A stretch of DNA of 64,000 bases from Rhizobium redzepovicii (GTDB lineage Bacteria; Pseudomonadota; Alphaproteobacteria; Rhizobiales; Rhizobiaceae): contig NZ_JAILYH010000008.1 in assembly GCF_019793435.1 (NCBI RefSeq), positions 62,001-126,000 on the forward strand, written 5' to 3'. Made by a program: the position numbers and the translations under genes. Below the pieces are notes generated by a model. The model had not been told where the DNA came from. It saw only the letters and a list, made by a program, of their open reading frames with translations, and searched no databases. How positions within the stretch are numbered: position 1 is the stretch's first letter; each line of letters opens with the position of its first letter. Below, piece after piece: positions 44,906 to 53,130 of this stretch.

Positions 44906-46204
44906 ATGAAGAGAAACCTTCTGTCCGTCGCCGCGCTGCTGTTTGGCACGCTCTTCCTTTTCATGGGCAACGGCCTGCAGGGCATCCTGCTTCCCGTGCG
45001 CGGCAATCTCGAAGGCTACGCCACCACGACGCTTGGCCTGCTCGGCACTTCATGGGCCGGGGGCTTCGTCATCGGCTGCCTGGTGGCGCCGAAACTGGTG
45101 CGCCGCGTCGGCCATGTCAGAGCCTTCTCCGGCTTCATCTCGATCATCGCCATCATCGCCCTGGTGAGCGGCATCATCATCCATCCGGTCTGGTGGGTGG
45201 TTCTGCGCGCCGTTACCGGCTTCTCGACCGCCGGCACCTCGATGATCATCGAAAGCTGGTTGAACGAGCGCGCCAGCAACGAGAGCCGCGGCGCGATCTT
45301 CTCGCTCTATATCGGCATCACGCTGCTCGGCGTCGTCGGCGGCCAGATGATGATCCCGCTCGAGGACGTGCGCACGCCGGTGCTGTTCATGATCTGCGGC
45401 ATTTTCTATTGCATCGCCATGCTGCCGACGACGCTTTCGACCGCCGCTTCGCCGCAGCCGCTGAAGGCAGTCCGCCTCGACCTGCCGGCGCTCTATCGCA
45501 ATTCGCCGGTCTCCTGCCTCGGCATCCTGCTCGTCGGCATCGCCAATGGCGCCTATGGCACGCTCGGCGCCGTCTTCGGCGCCGGCGCCGGCCTCTCAGA
45601 CACCAGCATCGCCATCATGATGAGCGCCACCATCTTCGCCGGCGCCATGATGCAGCTGCCCGCCGGCCGGCTTTCCGATCGTATCGATCGGCGCTATGTG
45701 CTCGCCGCCATGTCCAGCGTGGCCGCCCTTGCCGGCTTGCTGATCTTCATACTCCACCCGACGTCACCAGCCTTGCTGATCGGGCTCGTTGTCCTTTACG
45801 GCGCGGTCGCCAATACGCTCTATCCGATCGCCGTCGCCCACGCGAACGACTTCGCGGCATCGGAGGATTTCGTCAAGGTCTCCGGTGGCCTGTTGCTGCT
45901 CTACGGCATCGGCACGGTGATCGGCCCGACGATCGGCGGCCCCGTCATGTCGGTGATCACCCCGCATGCGCTTTTCCTCGTCACTGCCATCGCCCACGTG
46001 CTGATCACCGTTTATGCCATCATCCGGAGCCGCATCCGCGCCGCCGTCCCGGCCAGCGACCGCGACGCCTACACGACGATCCCGACCGGCACCTCGCCGA
46101 TGCTGACGCCGCAGAGCATGTCGCTTGCCGATCGCGGCGCAGGCAAAGCGGCTGAAACTGGCAAATCTCCCGAAAGCGGCGATCCTGCTGTAAAGTTCGG
46201 CTAA
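44906..46204 (+). CDS. MFS transporter (YcaD-like)
   Basis: A 432-aa major facilitator with 12 predicted helices, resembling the YcaD/sugar-efflux-like group. It has FGTLFLFMGNGLQGILLPVR (helix 1), LLGTSWAGGFVIGCLVAPKLVRRVGH (helix 2 and the loop-2 motif), FSTAGTSMIIESWLNERASN (helices 4-5) and PAGRLSDRIDRR (loop 8-9 repeat of the MFS motif). ATG at 44906 follows GGGGA; longer in-frame starts are less likely. Substrate unknown. The C-terminal 45 residues are hydrophilic. Confidence 0.9.
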   Translation: MKRNLLSVAALLFGTLFLFMGNGLQGILLPVRGNLEGYATTTLGLLGTSWAGGFVIGCLVAPKLVRRVGHVRAFSGFISIIAIIALVSGIIIHPVWWVVLRAVTGFSTAGTSMIIESWLNERASNESRGAIFSLYIGITLLGVVGGQMMIPLEDVRTPVLFMICGIFYCIAMLPTTLSTAASPQPLKAVRLDLPALYRNSPVSCLGILLVGIANGAYGTLGAVFGAGAGLSDTSIAIMMSATIFAGAMMQLPAGRLSDRIDRRYVLAAMSSVAALAGLLIFILHPTSPALLIGLVVLYGAVANTLYPIAVAHANDFAASEDFVKVSGGLLLLYGIGTVIGPTIGGPVMSVITPHALFLVTAIAHVLITVYAIIRSRIRAAVPASDRDAYTTIPTGTSPMLTPQSMSLADRGAGKAAETGKSPESGDPAVKFG

Positions 46205-46351
46205 TGCATGTCGCCCGGAGCTGTGCAGCGGTTCCGGGATAACGACCTGCATAAAAACAAGGGACTAAAGGATGAATTTAGCCCGGATTGGCCTAAATTC
46301 CGATTCCTTACCTTTCGGCATGATGCTCCAGGCAGCAATGGAGGAGAACCC

Positions 46352-46543
46352 ATGAGCTTCATCGATGACGACCGGCCGCAGAAGAAGATCGCCCACGAGA
46401 TCGGTTCCGATCTCTCCATGCTTTCGGTGGATGAGTTAAAGGCGCGGGTGGATTTGCTGAAGGCGGAGATCGCCCGTCTCGAAACCGAGGCCACCCGCAA
46501 GGCCTCCGGACGGCAGGCAGCGGAAAGTTTCTTCCGCTCGTGA
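46352..46543 (+). CDS. DUF1192 small protein
   Basis: A 63-aa alphaproteobacterial DUF1192 protein: MSFIDDDRPQKKIAHEIGSD, then MLSVDELKARVDLLKAEIARLETEATRKASG, a single coiled-coil helix. RBS GGAGGAGA precedes ATG at 46352. It is often found near rcdA in alphaproteobacteria, as here. Function unknown. Confidence 0.9.
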   Translation: MSFIDDDRPQKKIAHEIGSDLSMLSVDELKARVDLLKAEIARLETEATRKASGRQAAESFFRS

Positions 46544-46615
46544 TCCGATAAACCCCAAAAAACAAGGCTATAGGCGGATAAATGAACCCGCCTCAAGTCT
46601 TAGTTCGGCACAATG

Positions 46616-46630
46616 TTAATAAAATATTAA
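46616..46630. promoter_or_regulatory. CtrA-box candidate, distal
   Basis: A perfect TTAA-N7-TTAA (46616-46630, spacer TAAAATA), the full CtrA recognition pattern, in the 389-bp gap between DUF1192 and rcdA. The region is AT-rich, so chance is a real alternative. Confidence 0.55.
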
Positions 46631-46729
46631 GCTTTATAAGATATTACTGTACTCATCCGGATTTTCTCTGGATCTCAGACAGTTTTCCAAGCGGTGAATT
46701 GGTCTGATTTTTCTCCCTGTTTTACCTTG

Positions 46730-46756
46730 AGAGCCGCTTTTGCGGCTCTTCTTTTT
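46730..46756 (+). terminator. Intrinsic terminator in the DUF1192-rcdA gap
   Basis: Stem AGAGCCGC (46730-46737) / GCGGCTCT (46742-46749) followed by TCTTTTTCC. It lies 186 bp after the DUF1192 stop, further than usual, so it may end an independent small RNA beginning after the distal CtrA box. Confidence 0.85.
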
Positions 46757-46792
46757 CCTTGTGCCCGGCGCTTCTCCACGAAACTGTGGAGA

Positions 46793-46807
46793 TTAACCCT
46801 TTCTTAA
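46793..46807 (+). promoter_or_regulatory. CtrA-box candidate ahead of rcdA
   Basis: TTAACCCTTTCTTAA, a perfect TTAA-N7-TTAA with the preferred C after the first half, 126 bp before the rcdA ATG and beyond the terminator. CtrA control of rcdA is reported in Caulobacter. Confidence 0.72.
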
Positions 46808-46932
46808 GAAACGGCTTGCGCATTTGGGCTAATGATACCATCTTAAAGTCATAAAGACCGGGCTCGGAAACTTTTCCGTCGGTGCCCGCGTTACCTGAAC
46901 ATATGTAGCTGCGTGCAACAGGGACTATTGCG

Positions 46933-47448
46933 ATGTCGGAAGTTGGATTGAACACGATCAGTTTTGCAGGTCGCGCGGCTGCATCCTCGCAGTTCAAGGC
47001 ACTTTATGCGGAAGGCATGTCGCTGGTCGAAGAGACCGCCGCCTATCTCGACGGCCAGGGCCGCGCCGCGTCCAAGGTTCTGCCGCGGATGGCCTCGGTT
47101 CTCTATGCAGCAGAATCGATGCGCCTCACCACCCGTCTCATGCAGATGGCCTCCTGGCTGCTGCTGCAGCGCGCCGTCAACAATGGCGAAATGTCCCGTG
47201 ACCAGGTGCTGGCAGAAAAGAACAAGGTTCGCCTCGACGGCTTCAACGTCGACCGCGCCGCGCCCGGCTGGGGCGACCTGCCGGAATCCTTCCGCGACCT
47301 CGTCGAGCGCTCGCTGCGTCTGCAGAACCGCATTGCTTTGCTCGACCGCGAGATTTACCGCCCGTCCGAAGCCGTGATCGTTCACGACAATCAAAACAGC
47401 GTCCAGGCCCAGCTTTCCCTGCTGCAGACCGCCTTCGGCAACAACTGA
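46933..47448 (+). CDS. rcdA: RcdA, regulator of CtrA degradation (DUF1465)
   Basis: A 171-aa adaptor of the alphaproteobacterial cell-cycle network. With CpdR and PopA it delivers the master regulator CtrA to ClpXP. The three-helix fold is seen in FKALYAEGMSLVEETAAYLD, ESMRLTTRLMQMASWLLLQRA and ESFRDLVERSLRLQNRIALLDRE. The length is close to Caulobacter RcdA. GTTCATGACA-type C-terminal sequence is poorly conserved. Two CtrA-box candidates upstream suggest that CtrA promotes the adaptor for its own destruction. Confidence 0.9.
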   Translation: MSEVGLNTISFAGRAAASSQFKALYAEGMSLVEETAAYLDGQGRAASKVLPRMASVLYAAESMRLTTRLMQMASWLLLQRAVNNGEMSRDQVLAEKNKVRLDGFNVDRAAPGWGDLPESFRDLVERSLRLQNRIALLDREIYRPSEAVIVHDNQNSVQAQLSLLQTAFGNN

Positions 47449-47471
47449 CCAGATCTGCGGGAATTCCATAC

Positions 47472-47505
47472 AAACCGGCCGCGTCCGACGCGGCCGGTTT
47501 TTCTT
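47472..47505 (+). terminator. Terminator after rcdA
   Basis: Stem AAACCGGCCGCGTC / GACGCGGCCGGTTT (47473-47500) with a very short loop and a T-run (TTTTTCTTT). Confidence 0.92.
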
Positions 47506-47534
47506 TGCCTGAAAACGCCCCTTCCCGACAACGC

Positions 47535-47558
47535 AAAAAAGCCCGGCAAAACCGGGCT
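47535..47558 (-). terminator. Terminator of rpmE
   Basis: Stem AGCCCGG (47540-47546) / CCGGGCT (47552-47558). The six A at 47535-47540 form the U-run on the minus strand, 29 bp beyond the rpmE stop. It works with the rcdA terminator as a back-to-back pair. Confidence 0.92.
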
Positions 47559-47586
47559 CTTTTCGAATTCCATCGAGCAGAAGGGA

Positions 47587-47808
47587 TTAGAGGCCGAGGC
47601 CGCCGAAACGCTTGTTAAACTTGGAAACGCGGCCGCCGCGGTCCATGAGCTGCTGGTTGCCGCCGGTCCAGGCCGGGTGCGACTTGGAATCGATTTCGAG
47701 GTTCATGACAGCGCCTTCCGAACCCCAGGTCGAACGGGTTTCGTATTCGGTGCCATCGGTCATGACCACCTTGATCATGTGATAGTCGGGATGGATGCCT
47801 GCCTTCAT
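47587..47808 (-). CDS. rpmE: 50S ribosomal protein L31
   Basis: A 73-aa L31. [19 protein letters not shown] opens it, [10 protein letters not shown] and [16 protein letters not shown] close it. The four zinc-binding Cys of the E. coli form are all absent, so this is a cysteine-free (C-minus) L31. Start MKAGI at 47808 has AGGAAG upstream; the longer frame adds residues from the leader. Confidence 0.96.
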   Translation of the reverse strand: MKAGIHPDYHMIKVVMTDGTEYETRSTWGSEGAVMNLEIDSKSHPAWTGGNQQLMDRGGRVSKFNKRFGGLGL

Positions 47809-48001
47809 AACAATCTTCCTGCGATACCGGAGTTCAATTTGCCGCATGCAGTTGCGGCCACCGAACCGATTGAATAAATGAAGCCGCAGTCGTGATGGCT
47901 ACGGCTTCCCATTAGGATGGCGTGCCTATACATGAAGAGCGCCTAGATAACAAGAGCCAACAGGCCGCATTGCGCGGGTCCTGAGGGCGATCGGAGACAA
48001 T

Positions 48002-49804
48002 TTGGCAGAGCAGGCACGGGCTGAGGAAAACAAAAGGCGGTCGCTACGGCCGCTCGGTAGGCTGATGCCCTACGTCATGCGTTATCGCGGCCTGGTGGCC
48101 GGTGCGCTGACGTCGCTGGCGCTTGCCGCCATCACGTCGCTGGCGCTGCCGCTCGCCGTGCGTCGCATGATTGACCACGGCTTCACCCAGTCCGACGGCC
48201 GCTTCATCAACAGCTACTTCGCCATGCTGATGATCATGGCCGTCGTGCTCGCTGTCGCAAGCGCACTGCGCTATTATTTTGTCATCACCATCGGCGAGCG
48301 CATTGTCGCCGATCTTCGCCGCGATGTCTTTTCTCATGTGACAAGGTTGTCGCCATCCTTCTTCGACGTCAACCAGTCCGGCGAGATCGTCTCGCGCCTG
48401 ACCGCCGATACAACGCAGATTAAATCCGCCGTTGGCGCCACGGCCTCGGTGGCGCTCAGAAACCTCATCCTCTGTATCGGCGCGATGGGTATGATGATCG
48501 TCACCTCGCCGAAGCTTTCGAGCCTCGTCATCGGGGCGATCCCGCTGATCGTCTTCCCGCTCGTCGCTTTCGGCCGCTCGGTGCGCAAGCGCTCCCGCGC
48601 CGCCCAGGATACGCTCGCCAATGCCTCCGCCTTCGCCAACGAGACGATCGCCGCGACCCGCACCGTCCAGGCCTTCAACGGCGAGGATGCCGCAGCGACA
48701 CGCTACGGCAGCGCCGTTGAATCCGCCTATGAAGCGGCCCGTGCCGCCATCCGCTCGCGCGCGCTGCTGACCGGGATCGCCATCACGCTGATCTTCGGCA
48801 GCGTCGTCGCCGTGCTCTGGGTCGGCGCCCACAACGTGCTTGCCGGCACGCTTTCGGCCGGCACGCTGGGCCAGTTCCTGCTCTATGCCGTCATCTCTGC
48901 CGGTTCGCTAGGCGCCTTGTCGGAGGTCTGGGGCGAACTCTCGCAGGCAGCCGGCGCCGCCGACCGGCTGACCGAGCTTCTCGACGAAGTCTCGCCGATC
49001 GCCGCCCCCGACCATCCGCAGGTTCTTCCTTCGCCCGGCCTTGGCCGCGTCGAATTTTCCGACGTGCATTTTGCCTATCCCTCGCGCCCCGGCAAATCGG
49101 CGCTGCATGGCTTGAGCTTGACCATTGCGCCGGGCGAGACCGTTGCCATTGTCGGCCCTTCCGGCGCCGGCAAGAGCACCGTCTTTTCGCTGCTTCTGCG
49201 TTTCTACGATCCGCAACAAGGCAGCGTGACGATCGATGGTGTCGACGCGCAGCTGACGACCCCCGAAGAACTGCGCCGGCGCATAGCCATCGTGCCGCAG
49301 GATGTCACTATCTTTGCCGCCTCGATCTATGACAACATCGCCTTCGGTCGTCCCGGAGCCTCGCGAGACGAGGTCCGCGCCGCAGCCCTTGCCGCCCAGG
49401 CCGACGAGTTCATCACGCGGCTGGATCAGGGTTATGAGACCGAGGTCGGCGAACGCGGCATTACGCTCTCCGGCGGCCAGCGCCAACGCATCGCCATCGC
49501 TCGTGCCATCCTGAAGAACGCGCCCGTGCTGCTGCTCGACGAGGCCACGTCGGCGCTGGATGCGGAAAGCGAGACCCTGGTGCAAAAGGCGCTCGACGGC
49601 CTTGTCGACGGCCGCACGACGCTCATCATCGCCCATCGCCTGGCAACCGTATTGAAGGCCGACCGCATCCTCGTGATGGATCAGGGCCGCGTCGTCGAGG
49701 AAGGCACCCATCAGAGCCTGATCCGCCACGGCGGCATCTATGCACGATTGGCGCGGCTGCAATTCGATGCCGCCAACGAGGATGTGCTCGCCGCCGCGAA
49801 ATAG
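48002..49804 (+). CDS. ABC exporter with fused membrane and ATPase domains (MsbA/LmrA-like)
   Basis: A 600-aa half-transporter. Six membrane helices lie in residues 20-320 (e.g. VMRYRGLVAGALTSLALAAI). The nucleotide-binding domain is at about 350-590: Walker A IVGPSGAGKSTVFSLLLRF (about 383), signature ITLSGGQRQRIAIARAIL (about 487), Walker B VLLLDEATSALDAESE (about 513) and switch IIAHRLATV. The start is TTG at 48002 with CGGAGA upstream. Family members export lipids or drugs; the substrate here is unknown. It is divergent from rpmE. Confidence 0.93.
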   Translation: MAEQARAEENKRRSLRPLGRLMPYVMRYRGLVAGALTSLALAAITSLALPLAVRRMIDHGFTQSDGRFINSYFAMLMIMAVVLAVASALRYYFVITIGERIVADLRRDVFSHVTRLSPSFFDVNQSGEIVSRLTADTTQIKSAVGATASVALRNLILCIGAMGMMIVTSPKLSSLVIGAIPLIVFPLVAFGRSVRKRSRAAQDTLANASAFANETIAATRTVQAFNGEDAAATRYGSAVESAYEAARAAIRSRALLTGIAITLIFGSVVAVLWVGAHNVLAGTLSAGTLGQFLLYAVISAGSLGALSEVWGELSQAAGAADRLTELLDEVSPIAAPDHPQVLPSPGLGRVEFSDVHFAYPSRPGKSALHGLSLTIAPGETVAIVGPSGAGKSTVFSLLLRFYDPQQGSVTIDGVDAQLTTPEELRRRIAIVPQDVTIFAASIYDNIAFGRPGASRDEVRAAALAAQADEFITRLDQGYETEVGERGITLSGGQRQRIAIARAILKNAPVLLLDEATSALDAESETLVQKALDGLVDGRTTLIIAHRLATVLKADRILVMDQGRVVEEGTHQSLIRHGGIYARLARLQFDAANEDVLAAAK

Positions 49805-49930
49805 GCGGCCATCCGCTTCTCCGCGACTAAAGTCTGACCCCTCCACGGTTGTCATTCGCGTCTTCCGCACTACCCTCTTCATGCCCCGGGGTGGGGATAT
49901 CGCTGTTGAGATTCTTGGGAGGAGATAGGA

Positions 49931-50923
49931 ATGGCGCCTTTCGATATGACGCGACGTGCGAGCCTTGCGCTCGGCTTCGGTATGCTTGCGGCCTTTGCAT
50001 CAGGCGCATCCGCCGCTGCTGCCGATTTTCCCGATCGCGCGATCACCATGGTCGTGCCGTTTGCGGCCGGTGGCTCGACCGATGTCGTTGCGCGCATCGT
50101 CGCGCAGAAGATGTCGGAGGATCTGGGCCAGCAGGTGATCGTTCAGAACGTCGCCGGTGCCGGCGGCAATCTCGGCGCCGGTAACGTCGCCCGCGCCGAA
50201 CCCGACGGCTACACGATTCTGATGGGCACTGTCGCGACCCACGCGCTCAATCCGCTGATCCTCAAATCGACCCCCTATGATCCCGAGAAGGATTTCGCGC
50301 CGGTCTCGCTGCTCGTCGTCGTGCCGAACGTGCTGGTCGTCAATCCGGAATTGCCGGCAAAGACCGTGCCGGAGCTGATCGCGCTGCTGAAGGCCGAGCC
50401 CGACAAATACAGCTATGCCTCGTCTGGCAACGGCACGCCGCTGCATCTGTCCGGCGAACTTTTCAAATCCATGGCCGGCGTCAGCATGCAGCATATTCCC
50501 TATAAGGGCGCTGGCCCGGCCTTGAATGACGTCATCGGCAATCAGGTGCCGATCATGTTCGACAACCTGCCCTCGTCATCGAGCCATATCAAGGCCGGCA
50601 CTTTGCGGGCGCTGGCGGTGACCACGGCCGCGCGCGCGCCCTCCTTCCCCGATGTGCCGACGGTCGCCGAGTCAGGCATACCGGGTTACGAGACCTATAC
50701 CTGGAATGCGCTTTTCGCCCCGGCCAAGACGCCGAACGAGGTGGTGATGCGTCTCAACGCCTCGGCCAACAAAGCGCTTAAAGACCCGGCCGTTGCCGAA
50801 CGGATGAAAGAATTCAGCGCCACCATCGTCGGCTCGACGCCGGATGAACTCGCCGCCCATGTCAAGGCCGAGCTCGCCAAATGGGGACCGGTGGTCAAGG
50901 GCGCGAACATCCAGATGGAATGA
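49931..50923 (+). CDS. Tripartite tricarboxylate transporter-type (TctC/Bug) binding protein, orphan
   Basis: A 330-aa periplasmic solute receptor. The signal peptide (about residues 1-32) includes MTRRASLALGFGMLAAFASG, with an Arg-Arg pair that could be read by Tat. Bug-family motifs are FPDRAITMVVPFAAGGSTDVVAR (about 33-55), NVAGAGGNLGAGNVARAEPDGYT (about 73-95) and HIPYKGAGPALNDVIGNQV (about 187-205). No tctA/tctB membrane genes lie beside it. RBS GGGAGGAG. Confidence 0.9.
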   Translation: MAPFDMTRRASLALGFGMLAAFASGASAAAADFPDRAITMVVPFAAGGSTDVVARIVAQKMSEDLGQQVIVQNVAGAGGNLGAGNVARAEPDGYTILMGTVATHALNPLILKSTPYDPEKDFAPVSLLVVVPNVLVVNPELPAKTVPELIALLKAEPDKYSYASSGNGTPLHLSGELFKSMAGVSMQHIPYKGAGPALNDVIGNQVPIMFDNLPSSSSHIKAGTLRALAVTTAARAPSFPDVPTVAESGIPGYETYTWNALFAPAKTPNEVVMRLNASANKALKDPAVAERMKEFSATIVGSTPDELAAHVKAELAKWGPVVKGANIQME

Positions 50924-51078
50924 CGTCGGCGGCGCAGACCCCTCCGGTTGCGTCCCTGGGAACGGCGACAATTGGACGCCGAGCATCCAATTCTAATTAA
51001 GGCAGTGGAAAAGCTCGCCATTTTGATCTAGCCTCCCTAACGCTGATGGTTGCAATTCAGCGTTTCGGGAGACATCCA

Positions 51079-51267
51079 ATGTATAAATTCGAAGTTTATA
51101 AGGATAAGGCCGGCGAGTTCCGCTTCCGCTTCAAGGCATCGAACGGGGAAACCATGTTCCTTTCCGAAGGCTACAAGGCGAAGGCGTCCGCCATGAGTGC
51201 CATCGAATCGATCAAGAAGAACACGCCAAGCGCTGACGTCGTCGACCAGACGAAGGCCGAGGCCTGA
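51079..51267 (+). CDS. DUF1508 (YegP-like) small protein
   Basis: A 62-aa single-repeat DUF1508 protein: MYKFEVYKDKAGEFRFRFKASNGETMFLSEGYKAKASAM in brief form (residues 1-39), followed by AIESIKKNTPSADVVDQ. The start at 51079 (GGGAGA upstream) matches the family; an 11-residue in-frame extension is rejected. Function unknown; E. coli YegP has two such repeats. Confidence 0.9.
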   Translation: MYKFEVYKDKAGEFRFRFKASNGETMFLSEGYKAKASAMSAIESIKKNTPSADVVDQTKAEA

Positions 51268-51533
51268 GCAAAATGGCGGCGGCGGCGTAAAGCGCCGCCC
51301 TGCCTCTCCGCGCGCCGATGAGCGATGCGGCACCTCGCGCCCGGCCTGTTTCCTTGTGATCTCCGCGCCATTTTTCTTTTTTGCAGATTTCTTGAAAACC
51401 ATGTCGAAATGACCGCTGGTCGCGCCTCATTGTCTCGGAACGGCTGAACCGCTCCACCGGGCGTCACGGCTTTCGGAATATTCCCGATATGGCGATGCCC
51501 GGATCAACGCCACAAAGAGATCAGGAGTTTCCC

Positions 51534-51872
51534 ATGCAATATGCTCTCATCATTCGCGAAGCCGCCGAGGATTTCGCCAACCGCAGCGATCCCGCCTATC
51601 GCGACGGCTGGGTCGCCTACAGCAAGGCGCTTGCCCAGGCAGGGATCATGACCGGCGGAGCCGGGCTGACGGCACCGGAGACCGGTACGATCGTGCGCCG
51701 CAAAGGCGAGGATCACGACGTTCAGGACGGCCCATATCCGGAAGGCAAGGAACAGCTCGGCGGTTTCTATCTGATCGAAGTCCCCAACATGGACACCGCG
51801 CTCGAATGGGCAACACGCGTTCCGATCTCCGACAGGGGTTCGGTCGAGGTGCGTCCGCGCCTGCAAATGTGA
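51534..51872 (+). CDS. YCII/DGPF-domain protein paired with the ECF sigma factor
   Basis: A 112-aa YCII-fold protein. MQYALIIREAAEDFANRSDP at the start and DVQDGPYPEGKEQLGGFYLIEVPNM show the DGPF motif for which this family was named. CAGGAG precedes ATG. It is placed 7 bp before the sigma factor gene, the standard arrangement for ECF42, where DGPF proteins are thought to be both targets and partners. Function unknown. Confidence 0.92.
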   Translation: MQYALIIREAAEDFANRSDPAYRDGWVAYSKALAQAGIMTGGAGLTAPETGTIVRRKGEDHDVQDGPYPEGKEQLGGFYLIEVPNMDTALEWATRVPISDRGSVEVRPRLQM

Positions 51873-51879
51873 AACGGCG

Positions 51880-53130
51880 ATGCCGCCCGATGCGGGACGC
51901 GCCGCCGAACAGGTGGCGCGTCAGTCCTACGGCAAGCTAATCGCTTTTCTGGCCGCCCGCTCGCGTGACGTGCCGGCGGCGGAAGACGCATTGTCGGAAG
52001 CGCTGGCGTCGGCCCTTCGCGTCTGGCCGGAGCGCGGCGTTCCCGACAAGCCGGAAGCCTGGCTGCTGGTGGCCGCACGCCGCAACCTGATGCAGGCGGC
52101 CCGCCACCGCACCGTCGCGGCCAACGCGCAGACGACGATAACCGTCGCCTTCGAGGAGGCGGAGGAACGCATGAACGAGGCCGGCAAAGCCGTCTTTCCC
52201 GATGAGCGGCTGAAGCTGCTCTTCGCCTGCACCCATCCCGCCATCGACAGCTCCGTGCATACGGCGCTGATGCTGCAGACGGTTCTCGGCATCGAGGCGA
52301 AAACCATAGCACGGGCCTTCGTCGTTTCACCGGAGGCGATGAGCCAACGGCTGGTGCGGGCCAAGGTGAAGATCCGCGATGCCGGCATTCCCTTCGCCAT
52401 TCCCCCTCGCTCCGCTCTGCCGGAGCGGCTCGCTGCCGTGCTTTCGGCGATCTATGCCGCCTACGGCCTCGGATGGGACGGTCTCGACGGCGAGGAGGAG
52501 CGCCATTCGCTTGCCGGCGAAGCGATCTGGCTCGGCCGCGCGCTTCTGGCGGTGCTGCCTGATGAACCGGAAGCGATCGGCTTGCTGTCGCTGATGCTTC
52601 ACTGCGAGGCCCGCCGCAGCGCCCGGCGCGACCGTAATGGCCGATACGTGCCGCTCGACGAGCAGGATACGGCGGCCTGGAACGTGATCATGATCGCCGA
52701 GGCGGATGCGCTGCTGCGCAAGGCCGGAGCTTTCGACCGTTTCGGTCCCTTTCAGTGCCATGCTGCGATCCAGTCCGTGCATGCAACGCGCCGGGTTTCG
52801 GGAATGACCGACTGGCCGGCGCTGACAACGCTCTACGCGGCGCTGGTAAAGATAAAACACACGCTCGGCGCACGCGTCGCCGAAGCAGCGGTGATCGGCA
52901 GGGCCTTGAGCGCCACCGCCGGTCTGGAGCGGCTCAATAGGCTCGATCCGCGCGATGCCGCGGCCTATCAGCCCTATTGGGCCGTGCGTGCCTTTCTTCT
53001 CGCACGCGCCGGCGACGATGCCGCAGCAGTCGATGCCTACATAACGGCGATCGGCCTCAGCGACAGCCCCGCCGTGCGCGATTTTCTCGCCGACCGGCTG
53101 AAGGAGGTGCGACAAGCCACGCCACGCTGA
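51880..53130 (+). CDS. ECF42-type sigma factor with long C-terminal TPR-like extension
   Basis: A 416-aa sigma factor. Sigma-2 is at about residues 1-75 (SYGKLIAFLAARSRDVPAAEDALSEAL, then PEAWLLVAARRNLMQ), sigma-4 at about 110-170 (LMLQTVLGIEAKTIARAFVVSPEAMSQRLVRAK). A C-terminal extension of about 230 residues (DUF6596/TPR-like) has DEQDTAAWNVIMIAEADALL and AAYQPYWAVRAFLLARAGD. No anti-sigma gene is adjacent; the extension is thought to control activity. Its stop abuts the stop of the convergent OmpA-like gene with no spacer. Confidence 0.93.
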   Translation: MPPDAGRAAEQVARQSYGKLIAFLAARSRDVPAAEDALSEALASALRVWPERGVPDKPEAWLLVAARRNLMQAARHRTVAANAQTTITVAFEEAEERMNEAGKAVFPDERLKLLFACTHPAIDSSVHTALMLQTVLGIEAKTIARAFVVSPEAMSQRLVRAKVKIRDAGIPFAIPPRSALPERLAAVLSAIYAAYGLGWDGLDGEEERHSLAGEAIWLGRALLAVLPDEPEAIGLLSLMLHCEARRSARRDRNGRYVPLDEQDTAAWNVIMIAEADALLRKAGAFDRFGPFQCHAAIQSVHATRRVSGMTDWPALTTLYAALVKIKHTLGARVAEAAVIGRALSATAGLERLNRLDPRDAAAYQPYWAVRAFLLARAGDDAAAVDAYITAIGLSDSPAVRDFLADRLKEVRQATPR

